NCBI RefSeq assembly: GCF_914767665.1
Contig: NC_059503.1
Span: 8,556,001 to 8,620,000 of the forward strand
Origin: Harmonia axyridis
Taxonomy: Eukaryota > Arthropoda > Insecta > Coleoptera > Coccinellidae
Direction of reading: 5' to 3'
DNA: 64,000 bases
Position 1 is the stretch's first letter; the number at the start of each line of letters is the position of its first letter. The position numbers and the translations under genes were made by a program. Below, in pieces: positions 23,491-35,414 of the stretch. The notes below the pieces were generated by a model. The model was not told the DNA's origin. It saw only the letters and a list, made by a program, of their open reading frames with translations, and did no database searches.

Positions 23491-25104
23491 TATATTAATT
23501 TTAGAACTCTCATAATCGACTATACTGAATGAACCCACATTGGTAGATAAGTTGATGTATCTGAAAAAGTAGCCAGATTTACCTTATTCTATGTAGGTAC
23601 TGAAATTTCGACATGCTTCTTTGGAATTTTGCTAATAACAAGAAAAAAATGGTATGACAGTGTCGGTTCTATCAGGGGCCACCAATTGAGTGACGAGTGT
23701 AAAGTGATGATTTATAACTAAAATTATACGTCAACAGTTCAATGTTCTTTATTCATTCCTAAACAATTCTTGCAGGAAACCTGGTTCAACCTATTTGAGA
23801 TTAAATAAAAAATAAATTCCAAGAATATCGATCCTTCATTCGAAAAGAGTTTCTGAGAAAATATCCCCATAAAAATTTCACTGCCACTTCAAAATATTCA
23901 CCTAGAGAATACGTATTTCACTCGGCATGTTTAAAATACGAATAAAAATAAACGATCTCTGCCTCGAAAGCTGTCGCTGAACTCCATCAAAGTGTATGGT
24001 TTTCAACCACACTAAGGCAATTAACAGACAAATATTCGTAATTACAGGTTAGATGTTTGAAACGTTATCTTAATAACAAGATTATTTATCTTTTCGAAGG
24101 GGTTCCACTCTGTAATCAGTACCCAAAGTAATCATTACATAGAACACTGCTGCAAGTACGAAGTGTAATACTCATTTCAGTTATTAAATATTATAATACG
24201 TTCGCCATACGTTTTCGAGCTGCTATTACTACCTAGAAGGTGCCAATTTATCCTATGTTATTATATTCTCATATCTCCATAATATCTTCGCTCAAGGGAA
24301 AACTGACTCGGAAAACGCAATGGAAGCTATTCATTTCATGATAAATCATCGTATGTATATGACGACACGAAGTTCTCTCACATCGTAAGCACGAAGATGT
24401 TGAATTTGAAATGATTTTTTTTAGTTTAGAAAGTTCTATACAGGATGATTCACCGATATGGTGTCTTAGATGTTTATGAAAAATTGATCATAATTTTGTG
24501 CTGAAAATTTGCATTTTGGGGTTTGAGACAATGATTTTTTTGCCTAAAATATTTTCAGAGCGCTACAACTTCCGGTTATACCGTGAATAGATTTCTACTT
24601 TCTTATTTCAAATGCACACCTAGTATGGTATTGCATCATTAGATAGCTTTTTTGTTTGAATTTCAGCAATATGCCATACCTTTTTACCTTGGGTGAAAAC
24701 TCAACGGTTCATGAGTTAATGGAATTCTCATTAAACAGAATGTTAGCGAGTTTCATCCATTTTTTTTTCGAAAAATTCAGATTATTACCTATAATTCCTG
24801 AAATAATTTACTAATCGCCAAACTGCAAGCGTTGTCGTGATCTACATAGTTGAATCAATCAATAAAATGGTACAATAGTCCCATGACGGAACTTTTAATT
24901 TTTTTCAATTTTCTAAGGGTTAGGTATGGAAAATTTTACGAAAATTTTTCGGCAAAAATTTTTCAGGTGAGATCGAAAATCGGCTAATCAGGGATCGTCA
25001 ATTCTGGCACCGCTCACCGATTTTGCGTAGACATCATAGTTTTGAGGAAACTCGAACTTGAAATTTGGGAAAAATTGAATTTCCATTCAAAAATCGTTAT
25101 ATCT
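23491..25104. other. intergenic; repeat-like segment at 24440-24800
   Basis: The segment starting ACAGGATGATTCACCGATATGG (24440) has the look of a dispersed insect repeat, but no second copy or terminal repeat lies in the window. Nothing else is recognised. Confidence 0.4.
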
Positions 25105-25390
25105 CACTTTCTCGGCCAGCAATATTGAAACTGGTGAAAACATTTGAGCTGATGGGACTTGTAAGTGGGGGGCTAGAACAATTGATAATATTGCTGCTGT
25201 AGTGTTGAAGGAAGTTCAGATTTGTAGATTTCTCCTCAATATTGAGAATAAGGTTATGATTAAAGACTGTTTTATAGTCAGAAGTGAAAGATATTGATGT
25301 GGGCGTTTTTTATTCCCAACAAGACGGCGCTACATGCCTCACAAGCAATGAAATAATCGAATGTGAAAATAAATTTCAACATTATGAACT
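25105..25390 (+). pseudogene. mariner-like transposase relic, deleted internally
   Basis: The plus strand reads LSRPAILKLVKTFELMGLVS, then ICRFLLNIENK-like sequence in another frame, then VFYSQQDGATCLTSNEIIE. The last block contains the second catalytic Asp region (QQDGATCHT). The same order RPAI...LLL...RFL appears at 16505-16700, so these two are copies of one deleted element. Multiple frameshifts are present. Confidence 0.6.
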
Positions 25391-28200
25391 GACACTTATA
25401 AAATTGACACTCACAGAAAAAATTTTTAATTATCGCCTATTTTAGAGAATCTATAAATGAAAGAACGATGAATTATTGCTTTTTGTTTTAACTTTTCAAT
25501 GATATGTACTTTGTTCCAGTCCCCCTCCAAGTTTCAGAGTACTGCATATTGAGTCATCAATTTCCTCTCAGAAGATGGAACTGGTGTTGAAGATGAAACT
25601 CAAGATAATAACCCGCGAATACGCCTCTGATTGGATCTCCATCACCGCAGGAGTTGGTAGCAACCAGCAGCTAAACTGAGTAGTTATGGAGTAATAGAAA
25701 TGCCAACTCGAATGGATATAAATTACTTTAATGTATGGTAAACATTCATATATGTGAGAGTAAGAATCATAAATATGTCACTACCGTTGTCAACTAAATG
25801 CCGATTAATGCTCTCTTGAGAAACTCGAAAAATATCCAAGAGTTTCTGTAACTTCACGTCAGCTAGCTCGAGAGTAAAAGTACAGCGTTGCCTGATGATC
25901 CAAGTTAGTTTCTTTGCATTTTTACTTTCAAACGAGATATAGTGAAGTTGATGAATTTTTTGGGTTTAATTCAAGAATATTCTCCGAGAATTTTTTTTCT
26001 CGAGTTAATTGTTGTTTTCTTTTATTTTTACAAAGGGAAACAATAATTTAGACTTTTCATCAGATTTACGTTTCTGCTGATAAGAAACTTAGATCTACTC
26101 GATCTTTGGAATTTCATTAATATTTTTAAGATGATCGGAAAAAAGATTAAAAAAATTATTTAAAATTTCGAATAATTCTCAATTTAAGTCAGTCACAATT
26201 AACACTAAATTTGTTGTTTTTGTGATATTAACAAGTAATAGCAGTTACAAAATTCATTTTGGATTTTCATTTGAAATAACTTGCTTTGAAATTGTCCAGT
26301 CTGATGAAATTTCTACAGAACAGAGTGAAAATCAAAAAATCATATAAAAAATGTTCAACAACATCCGATCGTATATAAAGATGATGGAATAAGGAATATC
26401 AGAAAAAACATTCAGGCAAATAACATCTTTCAAAGCAAGTCATGATTAGTTTCTATGATAATAACAGTAATTTTAGATCCTATTTTTGGTAGTTTTGAAG
26501 TACTTGATACTCTTTAGCAAAATTTGCAACTGTTTTGAATTGTTAATCGATATTTTACTCTTTCTGATGATTATTGTTGGCCATAGGTTAGATATTTATT
26601 ACGATTGTTATTTATTTCATTTTTGATTAGTTAGGTTGGATATTTTAAAGAAAAATTTGCAGAAGTCATCGCCAACCATCGCCAGAAGAAGGCACCTAAA
26701 GAAGAAGAATATGATTTACTCTCATTAGTGATTATAACTGTTATAATATATTAATATATTTTCCATTACCTATTTGAAGTCTAGTTTATAAATGGTTGTT
26801 ATTTTAACTAAAACAAGTCACTCCAACCAAAGAATTCAATTGAACTTTTCAAGCAAGTATTTACGAACAATATGAAAACAAATGAAAACTATGAACTTGA
26901 AAAATATAATACCTACTCTCTTCTCAATTTTTTGTTGTGAATAAAATCTAAAAGGCAAATTCCCCTTAAAAATATCAGCGAGTCGTCTAGGTATGGTAAA
27001 AATTGATCAAAACCAAATAATTTATTGTCCATCGCCTCATTTTTGTTCATGAAAACCCCAAATTAATTTTTGTCTTTATTTTCACATTTTCTCGATAGAA
27101 GGTGAAATCGTCAGTTTCTCACGTAAAAACCTAAGGTCGGCAACACCGCAGACCAAAACGGATGGGTGTTAGACAGGTGTGGCAAAGGAGATACAATCTT
27201 CGACGTGTAGAAAGATAAGACAGGGAAAGACAGCTGTTCCACCATCGTGGACTTGATCTATTCTAGAATTAGATAGATGGCTCTGTCAGGCCGTTATTTC
27301 GTCCTAATTATTTTTATTTTATGGCCTACGAAGTGCTGAAATATTATCTTTATTTTCGTTCGGGTTATTTTTCTGCTACGCGTTGGTAATTTATTTCACG
27401 TGTCTGCTGGTTACAGCTATATATTTGTACCAATTAATGAGACTTGGTATTTTTAATTCGGTTGACTAGGAACGGTTTAGTGGTACAAAATTCCAACAAA
27501 TAGGTGTCACTCAACGAAAATTTAGAAGTTCCTATAGAGTATTTTAAAAGATATCGGGAAATTCTTGTAGGCAAACCAAGCCTACCATTTTTTTTTTCAT
27601 TCATAATACGTAAAATTGTTAAAGCCGCACTCTGAACAACTTTGGAATCACAAAATTTGGAATTTTCTACTATAAATTGGAGTGCCATAAATACTTTACG
27701 ATAAATATATCTCATCAGTCATCATTCTTTGAAATTTGTAGTTCATTGAAAAAATTTTTCAATTTTCTCAAAAATTCTTAAAAAATTAAATCGGAGAAAT
27801 AGCCTGAAATGAACAACTTATTATAAAAATTATAAATTATTAATCAAAATAGAATGAAGCCTTTTGTCGTCTCCTTGATGTGACTGAGGATTTATTTTAG
27901 CAATTCATTAAATTAAAAATATGGAGAAATGTTTTGTTTGCAATTTTCTTTATATAGATTTGAAAATATACCTTTTCGTATACTTTACAACGTCAATTTA
28001 ATCTACAGATTTTTGTTGTTGAATATCTTTATCCTGTAAGAAATCCAGGTTTTTGTGAATAAACGGAGATTCAATTCAGATATGCCTGAATTCTCATTTT
28101 TTCTGGGCTAAATGCTCAGTTTTCCTTTTTGAAATAAACTCAAAGAAATCAATATTGTGTTCTGTCGGGAAGTAAGGTAATAAAAAGCTGCATTTCAATT
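25391..28200. other. intergenic downstream of elB/noc
   Basis: AT-rich sequence. A 36-codon open stretch at about 25574-25680 follows a polypyrimidine-AG, but it is too short and featureless to call an exon. A 93-codon minus-strand ORF (27434-27715) has no recognisable motif. A slightly GC-richer stretch lies at 27110-27300. Confidence 0.35.
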
Positions 28201-28860
28201 CGAAGAATATTTAATATTTTCCAAATAAAGAAATAAAATTAACACATTTGCGAAGTCATTAACAATAAAAATAGTCATTTTCTTCATTCAGTTACAATAG
28301 GTACAATATATGATATGATTAGGAAATATATTTACAAAGAACAACTCGAATACGGACAGTTATATTACATGAGTTCAAAACAGTCCAATATCAACATCAC
28401 GAGCCAAGTGAATTTACTGGCCCAAAATGAGCCAGCTCACAAAAAAAATTCAAAACTACAGCGGAAAGATAATGGTCGATATATGTGATGATCATCGTCA
28501 AACGCCCGACTTATAAAAATATTCAAAATAAATATAATATATACAATAAAAATTCCAATTTTGATCGGGCACTTGTCGAATGATCATACAATTTAATAGA
28601 AATCCTCATTTTTAGCTTAGTTCGATAAGTGACAAGAATATGAGATCCGAGTAAAAAAACCATTATCAATCTTAGTTACAGCTCCATCTTCCGGGAGCAT
28701 AGAGAGTTCAGCGAGTCCTCTGTTGTTATACATAATATCACACATACAAGTCCACATATCTAAAGTCGTGGTCACACAATGTTTCGAATAGACTAGGAAT
28801 TAAAAGTCTACATTAACACAGCATTTATTTGGCTTCTCTAGTACCTTTGGACGCCTAAGT
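28201..28860 (-). other. probable 3' UTR region of elB/noc
   Basis: This lies directly downstream of the elB/noc stop codon. AATAAA on the minus strand occurs at 28829-28824, only about 30 nt after the stop, so a longer 3' UTR using a later signal is likely. A minus-strand TGTAAATA (Pumilio-type site) is at about 28336-28329. The transcript end cannot be set from sequence alone. Confidence 0.35.
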
Positions 28861-30722
28861 TTAGGGGTGCATACTTGGAGACGAACCTAATCTAGGGCCA
28901 TACAGAGAATACGGTGATAGGTATGGTGGAAAACCAGGGTGTGACAAAGGAAAACTAGATAGAGGAGAAGTTGTTAAAGATGGTGGTAGTAGTGGAGGTT
29001 TCGAGTAAGGATGGAATCTCGCTGTGGCCAAAGGACTAAGAGGAGGCGTAGGATAGGTCCTGTGAAACAGGGGATGAGAGGGAGGAATCCCTGAATTGCT
29101 CAACATGGACAACGCACTGCTTGCTTCACTAACCGAGTTGACACTTGTATGAGTCCTGAGGTGAGCTAAGAGTTCTTCGGAACTGGAAAACCTTTTCCCA
29201 CAATAAGCAGCATCACCAGATATCCAATTACACACATAGGGTAGATGTGAAGCTGCTGCCAAAGCAGCCAGCTGGGCATGAGCATAAGCCGCGGCTGCTT
29301 GACTATGTCCAAGATACGCAGATGATGTTGGCACTTTGGCATGATCACATTGGGCACAACCAGCGGGACAAACACCAGTTTTAACACTTCCAACACTAGA
29401 CGGAGTCAGTAGGTGCGAGTTTACGCCACACCCTGTACAGTAAGGATCGCGACACACTGAATCGGCAGTTTTGAGTCTTCCATACCCTAGATAAGGATTC
29501 AAGCCACTGTTTTTCATTGCGTGGTGGTGAGACATGAAGCTGCTGGTCATGAAATCCATGGGTATTCCGGGGATTCCTGGAAAACCTGCTGGGTATCCCG
29601 ATAGATAAGACGAGGATACAGGCACTCCAGGTTTGAAGGTGCCAAGTGGAAGGTCCTTGATGGAAGGGTCAGACGAAGAAGTCAAGATGTTGGGAGTGAA
29701 GGCGGTTTTTGAAGCACTCGAAGAGGGTGTTCTAGGACTGCATCTTTCACTTTCTTTCTCTGGGGACGCGGAATTCCTATCGCTACCATTCTGAGCTTCG
29801 CTAGCTGGTGTTTTTCGGTCTGTAGATGAAGGAGGTCTTGGAGATGACGCGCTGTTGGTACTGGCACAACGGTTGCTACCGTTCTTGGAGGCTACAGGTG
29901 TCCTAACCCTACTGCCGCTGGAGGCTGTGCTGGATCTATCTTCTGGAGACCTGGATTTTTCTCTGGATGGGTAGGAGCCATCGTAAGATTTGAAACTGAG
30001 CTTGTGGTGATTGTCTGAGTTGGTTGAATTGTTGGATTTCTCCTTGGAGGTTTCGGACTTGCTGCTTTTGCTCGATTTCTCGGCGCTTTGGATGAGCTTG
30101 GAGTTGGGAGCGTCGGCGCCAATTTGGCTGCATGTTTGGGCGAGGAGAGCCAAGGGACTTTTCTTTGCGTCCAACTGGAAAAAAATAAGAAACATTAGAT
30201 CGTTAATGCTAAATACTAACTAGAGACATAATATTGAGGCGCAGGAAAATTACTTAGTAAAAGAAATAATTTTTTTATGTAGAAACAAAAAATAGAAATA
30301 GTTGTCAATTTAATTGGCATAAAGAAAGAGCAAATTAATAAATGAAATTTGTACTTATAATTCACAGGAAGAATTTGAATAAAATTACATAAAAACACTG
30401 AAAAACCTTCAACTTCTTCTAAGTATTAACTAAAAGCGGTTATAACCAAATTCTCACAGCGTATGGAAGCTGTGAAAGTTGCAGTTTCGAAATTCAATCA
30501 ATATTAAAATGAAAATAGTATGTAGTAGAAAAAACTGTGAACTGTTATAGCTGATAGAAGATAGTGAAAAACTAGAACTTCTAAAAAAAAAATTATTTCA
30601 GAATTCACTTGAGAATTCATGAATCAGAAACATTTATTTTTTTTTGTGAAAAAACGTACCGTGGTTGGAAGAGGTGTTAAATACTCCGGTCTGAGATACT
30701 GATTGCCTGCAGACGTCAACAT
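28861..30722 (-). CDS. elB/noc: Elbow/Noc zinc-finger transcriptional repressor (NET family), two exons
   Basis: Spliced CDS joins 30722-30660 and 30174-28861 (458 aa). The family acts in the nucleus as a Groucho-dependent corepressor in limb, eye and tracheal patterning. Residues 22-42 are the invariant Sp-like motif DAKKSPLALLAQTCSQIGAD. A Ser-rich linker carries FKSYDG (about 82-87), at the place of the family's Groucho-binding FKPY motif. The buttonhead-like Cys box has CRDPYCTGC (262-270) and CPAGCAQCDH (290-299). A single atypical C2H2 finger, C336-x9-C346-x12-H359-x3-H363, ends in the usual HLRTHT. The C-terminus has the conserved YPTPPLSPL and RFHPYSKPP. In-frame sequence upstream of residue 22 in the exon 2 ORF (MFLIFFQ) is the intron's polypyrimidine tract, not protein. 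The family is certain. Whether this is elB or noc is not; the N-terminus MLTSAGNQYLRPEYL slightly favours elB. Confidence 0.95.
30660..30722 (-). CDS. elB/noc: elB/noc first coding exon (21 codons)
   Basis: The minus strand gives ATG (30722-30720) and MLTSAGNQYLRPEYLTPLP, then TT, ending at codon ACG. It is followed at once by the donor GTACGT (30659-30654). NQYL-P-YL-PLPTT is the conserved N-terminus of NET proteins. The phase-0 junction joins PTT to LDAKKSP exactly as in known family members. The intron 30175-30659 (485 bp) ends in a TTTTTTTCCAG acceptor. Confidence 0.9.
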
Positions 30723-31010
30723 GATGAATCACAAAAAAAACAATTCGAAAAAAAATACACTTGTAAAAATTTCACATAAACAGAACTCGAACAAACAAGA
30801 CTGACGAAGTGAAATCGAAGTTAAGGTTCTGAACTTGTCAGTTCATTTCTCGTAACATAAAATCAACCGTTCTCTGCCACATCGAAAACTTGACTGTTTA
30901 TCCGTGCTCACATTGCTTTCTCCCCACCGTGTAGTCACTTGCCATGCGGCAAATCTTGCCGTCTCGCTCGCTCTCACTAAATTTTCGGCTCGGTGATGCG
31001 TGACGTCACG
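30723..31010 (-). promoter_or_regulatory. putative elB/noc 5' UTR and promoter region
   Basis: GC content rises upstream of the start codon, as at developmental-gene promoters. An arthropod initiator match TCAGTC lies at 30804-30799, which would give a 5' UTR of about 80 nt. No good DPE was found, so the site is tentative. A perfect CRE palindrome TGACGTCA lies at 31001-31008, and GAGCGAGCGAGA (GAGA-like, minus strand) lies near 30961-30975. Confidence 0.4.
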
Positions 31011-33545
31011 GAGTTTGTTTCTGCCTCCCCACCCATCGCGCCTTGTCACTTATGTGAGATTTGACACCCTCTGAGACCGCTGATCGGCCTGCTATTACAT
31101 GCTCTTGTTTACTTGCCGCAATATCGCGACGTTTCGCTTTTTAAACGACCTCGTCGGGTGATGGAATTGGCAGCCTGTAGGCAGTAGCTGGCTTTGAAAG
31201 TTTATGGGGGTTGATGAATACTTTATGAGTTCTTACTTTGTGCGAAAGTGAGAAATGGAGGATATGCATATTTTTGGCGCTGTCTTTGAGGGATGCGTTG
31301 CGCTTCGAAATGACTATTTCTAGAGGTTTTATTGACACATTTGAAGTCGGAGGAAGCAAATTTCCGATGCGGTTTTATCGGTTTCAACGTTAATAAAAAA
31401 TTCAATTCAATCGTATGTTTGAATGAAGATTCTTTTTGCTCTGAAAGCTAGGTTATAGGCGAGTTTTGAAATGTTCAGATTGAGATTCAGATAAATGGAT
31501 TATATTTGGATTAATCCTAAACCACAAAAGTTGAACCATTTGAAGAAGATAAGTTTTGAGATATCTGTAAACGTTACAGAAACAAGCAACAATTTGTGAA
31601 TTATATTAAACAAGAAACATCATAACGAATCACTATACGAAATATTATCAGAATTGGGGAGGGGGCGTTAAACTGAAGATTAACCACAAATCTTATTTTA
31701 TAAATGACTAATCAATCTAATTACGAACTGAATAAAAAACAAAATCAAGAAAATGAAAAATTGAATTATGGAATGATTGAAATAAAAATTTAACGTATTC
31801 AATTTATAGGTTCTCATCACAAGAAAAGAAAAATCTGAATCGCCAATATCTAAACTCTTCCCTATCTCATTTATTACTGAAATTACATTCAATCTCGCAC
31901 ATTCTTCGACAACCCACTTCCCACTATAACATGACGACAATATTGTCTCGAAGAGTAAACATACGATGCTTCGTGAGAAAAGTCAAGCGCTGACAAAAGG
32001 AAAAAAGTCAAATCAATGACGAAAAAAAATAACGTAACGTTTACGTTACATAATTAATGTTAGATTATTAAAATTAGATATAAAAACTGCGAATAAATTA
32101 TATGAATTTAATCGATTCAAATATGTTTTTGATATCCTCGATAGTAGACCATCTGTTATAAGGAGGACTATTCTTGGATCATAGTCTGATTTAAATTACA
32201 AAATGTGAAGCTAGGTGTGGGCATTTCTTATTATTATTGTTTTTTTTTTGTATAATCATTGCATAGCTCGCACTTGGCCTCGATTCCTTTTGTTTTTTAT
32301 TTTTCACATGGAATGTATTTAGTTTAATAAGATTTCATTTCTTGTAATTTTTTTTGCCCACTCTAATTGGCTTAGGCTGTTGAATGGTGTAATAAACAAA
32401 TAAATATTTTCAGCACAATTCTGATTGAAAAATAGTTTTTTAACATTCAATAATTAGCGTTTTTATCTAAAAATGATTTCATACGTAGGTATCTGATTAT
32501 TTTTTAAAAACTAAAACAATGCAAAAGGTATTTTTATATACTTGATGAACGGTTAGATTATTTCACGAATAGTTCATTATCATATAACAACGATCAATGT
32601 TCTTGCTTCAATTCGCTTTAGAAAATGACAAATTGTCATTTTCTAAAGCAAAAGGAAGAGAAAGTAACTGAATATTATATGGTTTAATGGTTATACAAAA
32701 TATTTCTAGTGAGAATTTCTTTGGGGCGGCAGAATTCGTTTATTGGAGGATAATGTTTTGTCACTTGAATAACCACAATAATAAGGATCAGTTTCAGGTA
32801 TCTTTGCACCCAATTTACAGCCTCTTTAAAGGGCGCTTTCTTCGGAACCCTTTGAAATACGCCGACGTTATCGTAGGGTGTCCAATTTAGAGTGTGCCGA
32901 CAAATTTTGAGTACAAAAACTTACGACACCCAATTTGAGAAATGTAAACAAATTGTAAGGCGATACAGGGGCAACAACGATGACCTTCAACTAGTAGAAC
33001 TAGTATATAATAAAAGAGAAAAGATGGAAGGTAGCAATAAAAATAACAATATTCCATTTGGGTCATGAATATCCTCTTGAAATGAAGTTTTTTAATTTAG
33101 GCAGTATTGAATGGAATTATGTATTTTGCACTTCAGAAATAGGTTATTTTTTATGACTTTCAGTGTTAAAAGTAGGCTAGTTTTTACTGAATGCAAAATA
33201 GTACAATGCTTATCTAGTAGTACTAGAGATACTTTCGCGGACAACAATGTAAGTTATCGGCCAAGAATCTGCTTTAACACATACCATTTTTTTCTGAAAT
33301 CGCAATCATTATTATCGCAAATAGGGATTTTTTATATGAATAACGATTCTCGGTTACAATGTAATTGCCTATGAAATTATTTCTTCGACAATTGATTCGT
33401 TTTCGTTATGACAAAAGTCAGATATTATTTACTTATTTTGGTTCAATATCTACTCATCTTCCAAAAATATTTGAAATGGACATTGATGATTATTAAATGT
33501 GCGGGCTACCATCAGAATAATTAAATGTAGCTGAAAATGTTATCA
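31011..33545. other. intergenic upstream of elB/noc
   Basis: The first 300 bp are GC-richer and may be upstream promoter. The remainder is AT-rich with small featureless ORFs (31141-31405 minus, 31698-31940 minus, 32687-32890 plus, 33111-33374 plus). A short inverted repeat at 32616-32651 (AGAAAATGACAAATTGTCATTTTCT core) is visible. Confidence 0.4.
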
Positions 33546-34385
33546 TGGATTTGTTGCCGAAGAAGGCGAATGTAGTGGACGGCCAAAAGAGGCTGCCACC
33601 GACGAAAAAATCAAAAAAGTTCACAACATAATTTTGAACGACCGTAAAGTGAAGTTGAAAGTTGAATGAGAAAGCTGTGTGCAAAATGGGTGCCGCGCGA
33701 GCTCACAATTCATCAAAAGCAAAAACGGGTTAATGATTCTGAGCAATGTTTGAAGCTGTTTATGTGCAATAAACCTAAATTTTTGCGTAGATATGTGACA
33801 ATGGATGAAAGATGGCTCATCATTTCATTCCGGAGTCCAATCGACAGTCAGCTGAGTGAATTACATACAGCTGGCAAGGTTATAGTATCAGTATTCTGAG
33901 ATGCGCAGGGTATAATATTCATTGATTACCTCCAAAAGAGCCACTATCAACAGCGATTATTATATAGCGTTATTGGATCATTTGAACGATGAAATCGTTA
34001 AAAACGGCCCATTTGAAGAAAAGAAGGTGCTATTTCATCAAGACAATGCGCCGTGTCACAAATCAATGAAAAAAATGGCAAAATGGCATGAATTAGGCTT
34101 CGAATTCGCCAGATCTGGCCCCCAGCGACTTTTTTTCTGTTCTCAGACTTCAAAAGAATGCTCGCTGGAAAGATATATAGCGCCGATGAAGTTATCGCCG
34201 AAACTGAGGCCTATTTTGAAGCGAACGACAAATCGTACTACAAAAATGGTATCGAAAAGTTGGAAGATCGCTATAATCGCTGTATCGCCCTCGAAGGCAA
34301 CTATGTTAAATAATAAAATCGAATTTTGCCAAAAAATGCTGTGTTACTTTGGTAGACCGTGGACTTTTCAATTGGCCTGTTAATT
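33546..34385 (+). pseudogene. DD34D mariner, 5'-truncated
   Basis: The plus strand reads EEGECSGRPKE, KIKKVHNIILNDRKVKL, then MRKLCAKWVPRELTIHQKQK and VTMDERW (first catalytic Asp region). It continues with HFEQDNAPCH-type sequence HQDNAPCHKSMKKM (second Asp). The third Asp region is scrambled by a frameshift (RSGPQRLFFCSQ in place of HPPYSPDLAPSDF). C-terminal KNGIEKLEDRYNRCIALEG appears in another frame. The 3' terminus GACTTTTCAATTGGCCT at about 34363-34379 equals the inverted terminus of the copy at 35415-36652. The 5' terminus and first 60-70 codons are lost. Confidence 0.85.
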
Positions 34386-34670
34386 TGTTCAACATATGGA
34401 ATGTTATGAGTTTATGATGGTTTTATAATATAATACCTTATTTCCAAGGTTCTAATGATTTATCTTATGCTTGAAAAGACATCAGTGAGCCGGTTTCCAG
34501 GGGTGGTATAGCTCATTATGAAAATTTAAAATGGCTATATATTTGTACCAGTCAAAGACTCACCCTGTATACTCTATCGACACCAGAAGAAGAGGCACGT
34601 ACTGTCGGGACGCCCTGTACACAGTTCTGTAATATTACCTAATTATTAGGTACTCCTGATATATTTTCAG
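34386..34670. other. spacer, probably intron of the gene ending at 34880
   Basis: AT-rich sequence with two MITE-terminus-like words (CACCCTGTATA near 34562, GCCCTGTACAC near 34610). It ends in a polypyrimidine stretch and AG (34661-34670) before the exon. Confidence 0.4.
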
Positions 34671-34880
34671 AATGAATATCGAAGAATCCTCGAAAAGATC
34701 CCTGAAGACGGATGTCCTTCTGGCATCATCCAATGGACCATTCAAGGCGACATACGGAACCCATCGACAATCAATCCAAGTGTATTGGATAACTCAGTCG
34801 GCATCCGCGATGAACGAGGCATCTCGTCAATCTTCAAAGACATGAAATCCAACAAAAAGTCCCCATTAATTCTAAAGTAA
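34671..34880 (+). CDS. probable terminal coding exon of an unidentified gene
   Basis: After the acceptor TGATATATTTTCAG the frame AAT GAA TAT CGA... stays open for 69 codons to TAA (34878-34880). It starts NEYRRILEKIPEDGCPSG, contains IIQWTIQGDIRNPSTIN, and ends SIFKDMKSNKKSPLILK. Codon usage, composition (charged, mixed, no low complexity) and the sharp change in GC at the acceptor all look like real protein rather than chance. There is no usable ATG at its start, so it must be spliced to an upstream exon, which I did not find. I do not recognise the product. It lies between two oppositely oriented mariner copies. It could also be a fragment of an unknown mobile element. Confidence 0.5.
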   Translation, partial: NEYRRILEKIPEDGCPSGIIQWTIQGDIRNPSTINPSVLDNSVGIRDERGISSIFKDMKSNKKSPLILK

Positions 34881-35414
34881 ACTGTTTGTCGTCCATGTGT
34901 TTTGGTTGAATTCTTCAAACGTCAAATACTAATACCCGGTCGATGAAAGATCGCAGACAGCTGTTTCTTTGGCGGCGGATAATTGTTTGTTTTCGAAAAT
35001 GCGTGACTGAAAGGAGTTTCGTTTTAAGGACCAGCGATTTGTTTGGTTCCAGGCGGGTTTTATGTCGATCTGCAGTTTAACACCACATGGACTTCCTAGA
35101 ACCGTATATCACTGGCTTTGGGCCGTAAAGATACGGCTTGTCTGACATAAATTACGCCAGTCTCGTTTGATAGTTTCAACGCTGCTCGTACCCACGAAAG
35201 TGCTTTTCTCAATTCCGACTAAATGGCACTGCCGTACCTATAAATGCCCTATAAACCTCGAACTCTACACCAACTTGTTTACTTTTAAGGTTTCCAGAAT
35301 GGATGAGACACTTCGGTTAGGGTTCCGCTGTTCTATGGAGACCTTCAACTGAACTATCATTCTTCTCTGTGAAAAAAAAGTGCACCTCTTACATATAGAA
35401 TTTTTTTTCCATTT
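34881..35414. other. possible 3' UTR and flanking DNA
   Basis: This region is moderately GC-rich for the window, follows the stop codon at 34880 and has no further recognisable coding sequence. An ORF at 35167-35352 has no motif. Confidence 0.35.

Noticed and set aside
25574..25680. 36-codon open stretch after a polypyrimidine-AG as an exon
   Set aside because: Too short and without a motif. The region next to it is transposon debris.
29682..30133. Alternative minus-strand ORFs inside elB/noc exon 2
   Set aside because: They are out-of-frame shadows of the Ser/Pro-rich coding sequence with no conserved motif.
30175..30195. ATG-initiated extension MFLIFFQ of the elB/noc exon 2 ORF
   Set aside because: These bases are the intron's polypyrimidine tract and AG acceptor. 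Homology starts at LDAKKSP and joins exon 1 in phase 0.
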